DNA from: Ziziphus jujuba
Lineage: Eukaryota > Streptophyta > Magnoliopsida > Rosales > Rhamnaceae
NCBI RefSeq assembly: GCF_031755915.1
Contig: NC_083390.1
Span: 23,307,001 to 23,371,000, forward strand
Direction: 5' to 3'
DNA length: 64,000 nt
Shown here piece after piece: positions 38,992-50,867 of this stretch. A program made the translations under genes and the position numbers. The notes beneath the pieces were generated by a model. The model was not told the DNA's origin. It searched no databases and was given only the letters and a program-made list of their open reading frames with translations. Position 1 is the first letter of the stretch. Each line of letters starts with the position of its first letter.

Positions 38992-41900
38992 TCATGCAAA
39001 TGCTGCTAGTTTGGGCTTGGGAGGGGCAACCAAGCAAATGTCAAGGAATTCATCAATAGAAGTATACTTGTAATCAGGATATAACCTAGAAGCTTCCAAG
39101 TCATCTTCAGTGAGTTCAAAGCTTGTCTGATCTCCTTTTATGAATATATTGTGAAGTATAGCAACTGGTATATTGTCTGGGAAAGGTAAAGCTGCAAAGG
39201 AGTAGGGAAATTAAGGGAAAAAAAAAAAAAAAAAGATCATAAAACCCAAAAGAATAAATGAAATGAGCATGAAATTTGTTCATATATTTATGATAAAATA
39301 TAATTTTAAAAAAATAACCTAGATCAAGCACACATGCATGTATATCATATATAATTCACAACTTCCTGGAACTTTTGCCAACATTGAATATCAATTGGAC
39401 TTTGACCCATTCTATTTGCTTTTGGAGTTTGGACAGAGACACAAGACAACTACTCTATATGTGGACAGCCAAGTATATTAATACAAATATCTTGCGGGGC
39501 GTCTATCAAAGAAAAAAAAAAAAAAATAATAATAATGTATGAAACACATACCACAAAAAAAAGAAAAAGAAAAAAGAGTGGACATAGATTCAGTACCACG
39601 GCTACATAATGAATTTATTAAAATAGCGCAACTGAGACAACAACTTTATATATATATATATATATGTATATGTGGTATGTAACACATGCAAAAAGTGGAC
39701 CTACTTTCAGTACCACGGCCACCTGATGAATTTATTAAAATGGAGTAACTTTTTTAAAAATAAATATACAAATAAATAAGTAAAAAAATCTTAATTCATA
39801 TATAAATCTATGACCGGTTGCCAAGATAGCAAACACGTTCTTTTGACTATTTGGTCATTTCTATAAAAAAATTTCATCCCTCCATTTAATAAATATGAAA
39901 TTAAAAGAGATTAGCTCCGTTAATATTTCCTTCACATTTTTATCTACAAGATTATAGGTTGAAAAACACTCTATCCTCTGTGTTTATAAAGTAAAATTGT
40001 TACAAATTAAAAAAATAAAAATTTATCAAATATGATAAGAATAAAAAAAAACAAGGAAGGTATCATATAATGGTAAGTTAATAATGAAACAGAAGAAAAT
40101 TTATGACTTACTTTCAGAGAGCTTGATGATTTCCTCTTCAGGAACATGTGTTCTCTTGAGGGTAAGTCCAGTCTTTTTCTCCCAGGAAGAGATGAGATCC
40201 AATTGAGAGACAATATTCCCTGGTGGCCTGTAAACCATCACCCTATTGGCTACCTTCTCATCTGTTGCTGCTTTTACTGTGTACGCAGCCACATCTTCCT
40301 CATAATTCAAAACCGCTGCACATTTTTTTCGTTTTCCCAACACAACTTAATAATTTCTTCAAATATCCCTCTACATCTATCCAGTAATTTTCTTTTCAAT
40401 CAAATATTAAAAATTATTAAAGTATTAGTGGGTCTACCATATCTTTAATTTTAATTTTCTCTGTCTTTCGTATTTGGATCATGTATATCTTCTTCTTTTT
40501 TTTTTTTTTTTTTTTGTAAATTTTATTGTATTACTAAATTATGAATACAGTTTGATTAGCAATTTATAATTTCAGAATCAAAACTCCATATTATATATTT
40601 GGTCATACTTTATTCACTAACAAGGTTAGGGTGTGTAAGATAAATTTGACTGATTCAAAAAGTTTATAAAATATATTTACATGGTTGATTTAATGCAGAT
40701 TTTTAGTTTAAAACTGTGAACTCGATGTGAATGTGAGAAGAGATTGATATATATTATAAATAGAAAATATTTCAATATCAAATAATATATGTATAAATAG
40801 TCCATTTCTTATCAAATCAAAATGATAATTTTAAAATCAAAATTTTATTTTTCAGCTTAAAGTATGCAGATAATTGGTTGGATTACTACACGGTTTACTT
40901 TGTCCAAATGCCTATGATTTTAGTATGCCATAAAACTAATTTACACTTTATTATTAATTAAATTTTAATTTTTAATTGCTGATAAAATTTAAAAAATATA
41001 TAATAGTAAAACTATCATATTGACATAGTATGAAATTGATTCACATATATATCACATATATATATATATATATATATAATTAAGATCCAATAAGATTTTT
41101 AATATGAAATCTAAAATAATATTTTTAAAAAATTTTTCAATTACATTAAAAATTAATATTTAAAATTATATTTATTGATCATTAAATTTTAATAAAGTTT
41201 ATTTTTTTATATTAGAAATTTATTATATCGTTTAATTTATATATGATCATTTTTTTATTTTTAAATTTTAACTTTCAATCTAATTTAATAGTTATCAAAA
41301 GAGGCTTTACTTTGTTAGAATAAAATGAACCTTTTTTTGAGTCTAATTATATTATATATATACACACACACACACACACACATATACACCCTATGTTCCA
41401 AAGTGCTTCAAATGGAAAGCCAACTCATTTGCCAAGGATTTTTCAACCACTAATTTCAGAGAACATGTTATTGACTATTAAAAATTGGTCTTGAAAAGTA
41501 AAAGTTAACCCAATGAATTTTAGCATGGACCGGGGAATGATGTGGAAAATATAATAATAAAGAAAAAATATACTATATGGTTGATACGTACTCTTGGCTT
41601 CACCGGATCCATAGACAATGACTTCTTGGATTTTTTCACCGGGATGAAGCAAATAATCAACAAAATAAGCAGCAAAAGAATTGGCCGCCACGTAAGTAAA
41701 TGGAATTCCGGCCGCCTCCGTCGCTCTTCTCACCTTCCTCTTGTTTTCCAACAGTGCCTCAAACGGCGGCAAACCGCTCACTCTGTCTACTTCGTTTCCA
41801 AATTCGGATGGCACAAATCTCTGTTTTCATTATATGATTCATCAAAACACGACTTTGGTCATATATATATATATATATATATACAGCAAGATTCTTATCT

Positions 41901-42505
41901 AAGATTCTAGATTTTAGTCCAAGAACAACCTATTAGCGCTGTTTGGAACTTATTAGCAATATTAATAGTTACCTATCAACGCTATTAGGCTGTTAAGTCC
42001 TTGATCCTTCCTAAGAAATACAATTATATGTATATATGTTAACAGTGACTTTTTCACACCTTGATATTACCAGCCTCTTCCATGGCTTTGATGATCTTGA
42101 ACTGTTCAAGGTGTTGAGGAGCAGCCAAAGTAGATATCACCACGTCCACTTGCCGGAGCACGTCGACAAGCTTCTCGTGCTCCTCCAATTCACCCTGTTT
42201 TCCCACAAACCCAAACACTTTTCATTAATTCTAAATACATATAATATTTTGTAATACATAAAACTCAATATATATATACATATATAAGAAGAATATAGAA
42301 AGAAAAAACAAAGTACTTGGAATATGGTGACTCCCATGGATTCATACTCTTTGTGAAGCTGAAGCTTAGAAGGATCGGTATTGGGTTTGATGGGTCGGAC
42401 ATAGATAAAAGTTGGGTGACCCGCAGAAACACTTGCTTTAACCATGTATTTCCCAAGATACCCAGTTGCACCAAATATCAGAATCTTGCTCTTTTCCGAA
42501 GCCAT
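38992..42505 (-). CDS. EGS1: Eugenol/isoeugenol synthase-like NADPH reductase, copy A
   Basis: Five exons (42505-42317, 42194-42060, 41820-41592, 40315-40112, 39191-38992) give 318 residues with no breaks. The enzyme belongs to the PIP/isoflavone-reductase-like SDR family. The NADPH-binding glycine motif is G12-ATGYL-G18. The catalytic lysine is probably K135 in ENKRKVRRA. Downstream landmarks such as [23 protein letters not shown] and SIDEFLDI resemble phenylpropene synthases (eugenol/isoeugenol synthase) more than phenylcoumaran benzylic ether reductases. The reaction in that group is NADPH-dependent reduction of coniferyl acetate to the phenylpropene, in the cytosol. Substrate choice cannot be read from sequence, and a PCBER-type activity is the main alternative. 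The gene is duplicated at 57558-62374. Confidence 0.88.
39578..39757. repeat. Imperfect ~117-bp tandem repeat in reductase intron 4
   Basis: Two units begin GTGGAC(A/C)TA near 39578 and 39695, and share TTCAGTACCACGGC and TGATGAATTTATTAAAAT-type phrases. The same pair is found in block B (about 59156-59330), so it predates the duplication. Confidence 0.7.
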
Positions 42506-42607
42506 GGCTAGCTCTCTCTCTTCTTTCTCTATAGGGAAAAAAGTAATATTAATGGCTATACCTCTCAAAAGCTTATATTTTGAATTTTGATGCCCCCACA
42601 CCATGCC

Positions 42608-42615
42608 TTTATATA
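42608..42615 (-). promoter_or_regulatory. TATA box of reductase copy A
   Basis: The minus strand reads CCTATATAAAGG, with a consensus TATATAAA about 103 bases upstream of the ATG. The homologous site in copy B is altered. Confidence 0.6.
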
Positions 42616-42704
42616 GGCATATTTTGTTTGTTGCCCAATATCTCTAAAAATTGAAATCTATTTTTGTTCTACTGAAATTCATTTAATTAATGTTACAATT
42701 TTTT

Positions 42705-42738
<34 letters not shown>

Positions 42739-43150
42739 TCTACTGCAAGAAGATAACATATTATCGGTAGATAAAGTTGATTAATAATTATTTTGCTTTT
42801 TTTTTTTCTCATCTTATTCTTTAAAAAAAATAAAATTGCCGAGCTAGGACTATTTAACAGCGTATGCAAACAGGGAAAATCTTTGGACATATAAAATAAT
42901 ATATAAATAATATATTTTTTCAATTGAGGCCAAAAGGACATGGCGGCCAGAGAAAAATGGTAGTAACGTTTGGAATTATAATAGAAGAAAAAGAAGTCCA
43001 TTTACTTTTCCAAAATATGAACATTTCAAAGCTTTGACCGTACGTGTTACGTTGCATTTTAAATAATAGCGGGGATGTACTGAATAGACCATTGCACATC
43101 ATATATATTATGTGAGCCAAATTAGAAACTTCATCCATCATTAATAACTA
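42616..43150. other. Upstream region of reductase copy A
   Basis: A+T-rich promoter-distal DNA with (AT)n at 42710-42735, homologous to block B 62486-63180. No gene seen. Confidence 0.5.
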
Positions 43151-44789
43151 CATACTCCTTAATTAACGTCAACTTCCAATATTTTTTATTTTTTATTTTT
43201 TGAGAAAGTGTTAACTTACATGTTATATTGTTCTGCAATTTATAAATAAGTAAATAGTTGGACGCTTTCCAAATTGACAATAAATAATTAATTAAGAAAC
43301 TGAAAATAATTTTATGAGGATTAACATAAGCATGATTTTGACGTTCTGAATATGAGGAAATATCTATTTAACGTTCGCCAATATTCACAAAAATAATTTT
43401 CAACGACTTTCGAAAGTCTTGCTAATAAAGAGAAAATTGGAAGAATGAATAATTAATAGATCAATTCTATTATTTTAACTACATAAATTGGAAGAATGAA
43501 TAATTAATAGATCAATTCTATTATTTTAACTACATACTCCATAATTAACGTCAACTTCCATCTTTTTTTTTTTTTTCTGAGAAAATGTCAAGTTACATGT
43601 TATATTGTTCGGCAATATATAAATAACTAAATAATTGGTCGCTTTCCAAATTGACAATAAATAATTAATTAAGAAACTAAAATTAATTTTATGAGGATTA
43701 CCATAAGCATGATATTGATGTTCTGAGTATGAGGAATATATATTTGGCATCCACCAATATTCACAAAAATATTTTTCAAGAACTTTCGAACGTCCTGCTA
43801 ATTAATTAACTTAGGTAAGCTCATAAACCACAATTCGGTCGAGTATACAAAATAAAGAGAAAATTGGAAGAATGAATAGAATATAAAGTAGGGAACGATG
43901 GATTATTCGATATGATTGTATTTAATTATTGGATAGAAAGTAGGTACTATCACAATTTTTTTGACTGCAAAAAGTATGTATTATCTCTTTCGTAATGAAA
44001 GCCAAAGTTGAAATCACCAAAAGTGTTTTTTTTTTTTTTAAATTTTTTTAATCAGGTTGAAATATAAATATAATATTAAAGGGAAAATAACATACTATTC
44101 AACCAACCTCATTTCTCCTTTACTAAAAAAATTGGTTTTTGTTTTTTAGTGCATGGTTGATAATAATTTTTAAAAATATATTAATCTTACAAAACTTCGT
44201 CAATGTTTTTTAGTGCATGGTTGATAATAATTTTTAAAAATATATTAATCTTTCAAAACTTCGTCAACGTTTTTAAGAGACAGTCACCTTAAATTCAAGC
44301 CTAATATATATACCTGAGAAAACTTATATTTGTATTGTACTTTAACCCCTTCAAACGTAATATCATAAACATTAAGCTGCCGTCCAACTTCGTTAGCAAC
44401 TGGTGTGTCCCTTTTATTGTTTGTCGCAAAGATTATTAAATCACATCACAGCTATCCCCCCCCCCCCTTTCAATGTTAAGGTGTCTTTCGTACAATATAT
44501 ATTTTTGATGCTTTTGGGGTTTTTCGGCTGTAATTGGGATTTTAGGATATCGCGCAATTTTGCTCACCTTTGTACCAATTTTTCGATATTGGATTTGCTT
44601 CTCCCTGCCCGTGATTTTTCCCGTCAAGGGTTTCCACATAAATTGTGTGTTTGTTCTTCGCTTTCTTTGTTTCCGTTGCTATTTGTTTTTTTTTCTCCCA
44701 ATTCCGTAACAATATATATATAGCTTCGGCTAGCTGGTATTAAACACATCTGTTATAGAAAAATTATATATACAGGAGGATGATTTTTA

Positions 44790-44820
<31 letters not shown>

Positions 44821-47146
44821 TTTGAGGAATGAAACCTATGATAATTTAAACGCTTGAATGTCCTACAACATCCTACAACATATTATTCTGTCCTCTGTTT
44901 TTAGGAGAACGATGTATATAAATATATATATATTGCTCTATACAATGTAAAATCATGCTCAGCAAGTAAGAAGAATAAAATGTCTCTTTGTCTTCCCAAT
45001 ATAATTTATATATCAACTCTACTATTGTAACTACATACTCCTTAATTAACGTCAACTTCCAATATTTTTTATTTTTTATCTTTTGAGAAAGTGTTAACTT
45101 ACATGTTATATTGTTCTGCAATTTATAAATAAGTAAATAGTTGGACGCTTTCCAAATTGACAATAAATAATTAATTAAGCAACTGAAAATAATTTTATGA
45201 GGATTAACATAAGCATGATTTTGACGTTCTGAATATGAGGAAATATCTATTTAACGTTCGCCAATATTCACAAAAATAATTTTCAACGACTTTCGAAAGT
45301 CTTGCTAATAAAGAGAAAATTGGAAGAATGAATAATTAATAGATCAATTCTATTATTTTAACTACATAAATTGGAAGAATGAATAATTAATAGATCAATT
45401 CTATTATTTTAACTACATACTCCATAATTAACGTCAACTTCCATCTTTTTTTTTTTTTTTTCTGAGAAAATGTCAAGTTACATGTTATATTGTTCGGCAA
45501 TATATAAATAACTAAATAATTGGTCGCTTACAATAAATAATTAATTAGGAAACTAAAATTAATTTTATGAGGATTACCATAAGCATGATATTGATGTTCT
45601 GAGTATGAGGAATATATATTTGACGTCCACCAATATTCACAAAAATATTTTTCAAGAACTTTCGAACGTACTGATAATTAATTAACTTAGGTAAGCTCAT
45701 AAACCACAATTCGGTCGGGTATACAAAATAAAGAGAAAATTGGAAGAATGAATAGAATATAAAGTAGGGAACGATGGATTATTCGATATGATTGTATATA
45801 ATTATTGGATAGAAAGTAGGTACTATCACAATTTTTTTGACTGCAAAAAGTATGTATTATCTCTTTCGTAATGAAAGCAAAAGTTGAAATCACCAAAAGT
45901 GTTTTTTTTTTAATTTTTTTAATCAGGTTGAAATATAATTATAATATTAAAGGGAAAATAACATATTATTCAACCAACCTCATTTCTCCTTTACTAAAAA
46001 AATTGGTTTTTGTTTTTTAGTGCATGGTTGATAATAATTTTTAAAAATATATTAATCTTACAAAACTTCGTCAATGTTTTTAAGTGCATGGTTGATAATA
46101 ATTTTTAAAAATATATTAATCTTTCAAAACTTCGTCAACGTTTTTAAGAGACAGTCACCTGAGAAAACTTATATTTGTATTGTACTTTGACCCCTTCAAA
46201 CGTAATATCATAAACATTAAGCTGCCGTCCAACTTCGTTAGCAACTGGTGTGTCCCTTTTATTGTTTGTCGCAAAGATTATTAAATCACAGCTATCCCCC
46301 CCCCCCCCCCCCCGCGTTCAATGTTAAGGTGTCTTTCGTGATGCTTTTGGGGTTTTTTGGCTGTAATTGGGGTTTTAGGATATCGCTCACAGCTATCCCC
46401 CCCCCCCCCCCGCGTTCAATGTTAAGGTGTCTTTCGTGATGCTTTTGGGGTTTTTCGGCTGTAATTGGGGTTTTAGGATATCGCGCAATTTTGCTCACCT
46501 TTGTACCAATTTTTCGATATTGGATTTGCTTCTCCCTGCCCGTGGTTTTTCCCGTCAAGGGTTTCCACATAAATTGTGTGTTTGTTCTTCGCTTTCTTTG
46601 TTTCCGTTGCTATTTGTTTTTTTTCTCCCAATTCCGTAACAATATATATATAGCTTCGGCTAGCTGGTATTAAACACATCTGTTATAGAAAAATTATATA
46701 TATACAGGAGGATGATTTTTATTTTATTATTATTATTTTTTTTTTTTTTGAGGAATGAAACCTATGATAATTTAAACGCTTGAATGTCCTACAACATCCT
46801 ACAACATATTATTCTATCCTCTGTTTTTAGGAGAACGATGTATATAAATATATATATATATTGCTCTATACAATGTAAAATCATGCTCAGCAAGTAAGAA
46901 GAATAAAATGTCTCTTTGTCTTCCCAATATAATTTATATATCAACTCAACTATTGTAACTACATACTCCTTAATTAACGTCAACTTCCAATATTTTTTAT
47001 TTTTTATTTTTTGAGAAAGTGTTAACTTACATGTTATATTGTTCTGCAATTTATAAATAAGTAAATAGTTGGACGCTTTCCAAATTGACAATAAATAATT
47101 AATTAAGAAACTGAAAATAATTTTATGAGGATTAACATAAGCATGA
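43151..47146. repeat. 1.9-kb non-coding tandem array, two full units plus a partial third
   Basis: Units begin at the phrase CATACTCCTTAATTAACGTC at 43151, 45033 and 46962, so the periods are 1882 and 1929 bp. The third unit stops after ~185 bp, beside a poly-C tract at 47154-47168. Each full unit contains an internal diverged ~385-bp repeat, a 51-bp tandem pair (43434-43535 in unit 1), a 64-bp tandem pair (44145-44275) and a poly-C tract after CACAGCTAT. In unit 2 a ~100-bp segment containing the poly-C is itself duplicated (46290-46430). No intact ORF is conserved. A diverged relative occurs at 63630-64000. Confidence 0.85.
44500..44750 (+). mobile_element. Possible LTR-retrotransposon-derived segment within the array unit
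   Basis: The segment GGGATTTTAGGATATCGCGC...TTGGATTTGCTTCTCCCTGC...CCACATAAATTGTGTGTTTG resembles the 3' part of plant Copia LTRs. It is GC-richer than the rest of the unit and is repeated at 46450-46680. No paired LTR or primer-binding site was found. Confidence 0.25.
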
Positions 47147-50100
47147 GGATTAACCCCCCCCCCCCCCCTTTGTTGTTGTAATAAATAAATAAATAAATAA
47201 AACGCACAAATGAAAATAGAAGAACAAATCCAGTACTTTATATGTAATGGGATTTTCTTTCTAGTCTCAAAGCTTTTTTACTCGAAACAATGTATTAAAT
47301 GAGATAATAATGCTTATTTTATTAAAATGTTGTTTTATTTATCAAATAGTATAGTAGATGATATGACAGTATGTAATTGGTTTATTTTTTTAATTTACTT
47401 ATTCAATTTGGAAATTTATTTTTTTACACTTAAATTATATGAATATATCAATTTAGATAATTTTGATAACCTATAATATTATATTGAATGAAGATAGCTT
47501 TAAAAAAATAACAAATAATTAAACATATTATTTCTGACCTTCACGGCTGGTGCACTCCAAAATATATATAATTTCAAAATATATAAATCTTTTTTAGTTT
47601 ATTTTATGGGTAAAGGAATATAAAGCCAGAATTATTGTTTGAGGAATTTTATTATTAGACTAAAACAAACTATTAATTGATGGAAATTTAGTAACAAAGT
47701 AACAAATTGAGAAAGAGAATGGTACAAAGAACAGACAAGAAATTACCATCAAAACCAAAGATCCTAACTATAATACGATGAAAAGTGGTCACATGGCTTA
47801 AAGAATTTAAAAGGTTTTGTGGACCATTTTTCCCATCCTAAAAAAAAGTTAACAAAGATTATTCCTGATACTTTTAGTCGTGCAACTGCTCAACACATGA
47901 AAAAGTCCATCTTCTTTTGTCCTCACTCTCTCAAAAAAAGGAGAGGAAAAAAAAAAAAAATCTCTGTGTTAATTTCCTTTCGGATTTTTACTTCAAAAAA
48001 CTTTGAGAGTCAAGCTTTATTATTATTATTATTATTATTCTTATTGAGTCTTTGCAACAGTATTATTCTTTACTCGGTGCCATAAAACAAAAAATGTAAA
48101 ATACTAATTGTCATTGTTTTCACTATTTTTAGGGTTAGAATAGTATTTTTTTCAATTCTATACAAAATATAGATATGTACAAATTTGTATCTAATGTGTA
48201 ATTTTATATATGTTTTAGTTTTAAATTTTTGTTAGTTGTTAATTAATTTGAAATCTTTATCGGCAAAAGTAGACAAAATTCGGGACACATGTGCTTCACA
48301 TCCTCTATTTTTTTTTTTTTTGGGTAAATGTGCTTCACATCCTCTATTGTTTAAGCTTGTATGTGTGTATCGTATGGTCATTAATTAATTGAAAATCAAG
48401 TAGGCCCAAAGAGCGAGAGAGAGAGAGAGAGAGAGAGAGAACAATCAAGGAATATCGTGATAGCCAAATTGTCTAAAGCCCAGTTGAAACCATACATTTC
48501 TACTGAATTGATAGTCCAACAATATTAATTATTCAGTGGAAATAAAATAAAAAGTTATTTTACAAGAAATTGATTAATAAAAAACCTACTAATATGACAA
48601 GTCGTCCAAGTACCTTCCAAAAACACAAAAAAAATAAAAAATAAAAAAATTAATTAATCAAAAAATCAACCTCGGCGACCCAATTTCCGCATGCCCTGTG
48701 TTTCTTATCAAACATGGTGGCCATTATCACTTTATGTCGTTGTAATCCTTTCTACTTGTCCACCCAACTTTTGTGTGTCTTTTACTAGCTAATTTACTAC
48801 TAATTAAAGTCGACCATGTGTTTTAACAAAGATGAAGTTGAATTTTCCATTGTGTGCCTTCCTTCTATACCAACTTTCTTGCATTTGCTAAATTCCTAAT
48901 AGTTTGCTGATCATGACGGCATATAATATAAATATATTTAAGTTCTAATTTAATGAGCTCTATACATGGCTAATATTATGGTTAGCAATATAAAAGTAAA
49001 ATCAGAATGAGTCCAGCAAAAATATAGAATAAATTTTAACACATTTTCTCGTTTGCCTAATGTTGTTCACATACTGCAGATAGATGCAGCGCATAATTAG
49101 ATTAAAAAAAAAATAATAATACATCTATTACAAACAAATAATGGGTTGTTGAATATGTCTGTTTTCTTGGTACGGTAAAGCTACAGATATACGGACAAGT
49201 TCTTTACAAAAGCTATCTGAAGAGTGATTGTTAGGAATTCTGTTCGGATACGTCTCTTACCATATAATAGCCTTGAAAAGCTATCTGAAGGAAAGCTGTA
49301 TCACTAGCTACAACATTGAAATGTTTGTTCTTTTCTTTTTCCTTTTTTTTTTTTTTTTTTTTTTGGTTGAAATGAGTTGAACTTGTTTATATATTATATA
49401 TTCATGGCATAGAGACACTCAGCTTGTGTTTTAGTTTTTCAACCACACACTGTAGACGGATAGATAATATTAATTAGGTCAATTTTTCAGTTTATACACA
49501 TACTTTTTCATGATAAATTGGTAGCCACACCGTACCTTATATGGGCCATCTTGAATGGCCGGCCACTAAAATTCGATTCTATGTAAAGCCATTCAAAAAT
49601 TAACAAAAAATAAAAAAATAAATAAAAAAGATCTAAAGCTAGTATGTAAATTCATTGTTTCTCATATGTTTATAAATGCTTTTAGATTCAAGTTCGTATA
49701 AAACTTCTAGAAGCTTTTATGATGAGATTAAAACATGAAAATCATAAGATATATATGAATAGTTAACTTCGTATAAAACTTCTAGAAGTTTTTGTGATGA
49801 GATTAAGACATGAAAATCATAAGATATTATAGTTAACTATGAATCAATGTTAATTTTATAACTGCCAAACACATATAGAATATAGTAAGAGTCAAACTGT
49901 CTATATATGATGTCACATATTACATTGTATACACAGTTATACATGTAAACGTTATCAATAAAAGTGGAAAAACAAGTTAAACACGTAAAACAATATAGTA
50001 ACATTATATTGCAAAACATGATCTAAGTTAGAATTCCAATGTAATTATGCCACAGCGACACTTTAAACATATAATAAATAAAATTATCATGAATAAATAA

Positions 50101-50200
50101 GCTGACGCATAAACTCAAATTAAGTTACATTCTCTATTTTGAAGCCACGTATATATTAGGTTGTCTAGTTTAAAACCCACAACCATCTCTACTTACACCA
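47147..50200. other. Spacer between duplication blocks, no gene seen
   Basis: A+T-rich DNA with (ATT)n near 48020, (GA)n at 48414-48440, poly-T at 49346-49363, and a 70-bp tandem duplication at 49692-49836 (units start TTCGTATAAAACTTCTAGAA). No coding exon is supported. Confidence 0.55.
49692..49836. repeat. ~72-bp tandem duplication
   Basis: Two units start with TTCGTATAAAACTTCTAGAA and share GATGAGATTAA(A/G)ACATGAAA and ATCATAAGATAT. A few substitutions separate them. Confidence 0.85.
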
Positions 50201-50209
50201 ATGAGGTGG

Positions 50210-50455
50210 ATCAGGTGGCAGAAAGCCGACGGACGCATCATATCTGTTTGAAGAAGTTATGCATTCGAATTCTAGCAAATTTCGTCTGAGTTTTGGTATG
50301 GATTCCACATGTAAGAACACTGTAAAAGAGGATGATAGGGACAACCGATTTGGTGGTGGACTGAGTAGCTTATTGACTTCTAATGGGTTAAAAAGCCATG
50401 AGTTATTAATGGTCCAAAGTTCCTTAAAATTTGGGCCGAGAATACTCGCAAAGAG
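50210..50455 (+). pseudogene. Coding-like gene fragment at the left edge of block B
   Basis: After a possible acceptor (CAATGAG|GTGGATC) a frame of about 80 codons stays open, with mixed, non-low-complexity composition: GRKPTDASYLFEEVMHSNSS, then KFRLSFGMDSTCKNTVKEDD, and so on to GPRILAKS. It runs directly into the poly-T where block B homology starts. I do not recognise the protein. It looks like the end of another gene cut by the duplication breakpoint. Confidence 0.35.
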
Positions 50456-50862
50456 TTTTTTTTTTTTTTTTTTTTTGGGTAACCTTTTAGTCCCTAATTT
50501 TCCATATTCGTTTGTGAAGGGTGTAAATTTGCTAGATAAGAGAGCTAGACAACTATTGAAGAATCTATTGGATTATGCTACTGAAAGAATTTCAAGGACT
50601 CATTCAAAGGTGAGATTTAATCAATATTAGTTCTCAACTTTAGCTGCAAACGATAAATAATTCCTTAGCTGACACTTTTCAATTTTTCATATTCTCTCTG
50701 AATTTATACATTCATTTGTAAAATCCATGACCTTTCATGATTATTTTCTTAATGTTTCCTAAGTCCTTTGTGTCACAGATCATAGCAGCTCATTTTGATG
50801 TCTCAAATGCGTCCTTCAATTCCTATCGTCAGCAAGCCAAAGTTGTCCAGAAGTTGAAGCCT

Positions 50863-50867
50863 CCTCT
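50863..50867. repeat. Target-site duplication, left
   Basis: CCTCT, matched by CCTCT at 53750-53754 on the far side of the solo LTR. Removing one copy and the element restores the block A sequence. Confidence 0.9.

Larger units (their letters stand above)
34780..43140 (+). repeat. Segmental duplication block A
   Basis: This block, from the poly-T in intron 1 of the His-rich gene to just upstream of the reductase, reappears in the same order and orientation at about 50467-63175. Homology is continuous through exons, introns and spacers (for example TTTTGGGTA(G/A)CCTTTT(G/A)GTCCC on the left and CATATATATTATGTGAGCCA on the right), interrupted in block B by later insertions and one deletion. 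Confidence 0.9.

Noticed and set aside
40146..40448. Plus-strand frame over reductase exon 4
   Set aside because: Antisense shadow of a conserved exon. The same shadow occurs in copy B because the DNA is duplicated.
44403..44723. 106-codon frame repeated at 46248-46639
   Set aside because: Repetition follows the DNA array. Frames are broken differently by poly-C length changes, so coding selection is absent.
43151..47146. CRISPR-like or satellite (centromeric) array
   Set aside because: Units are ~1.9 kb and few, with no short regular repeat-spacer pattern. A CRISPR array is not expected in a plant genome, and the copy number is too low for a satellite.
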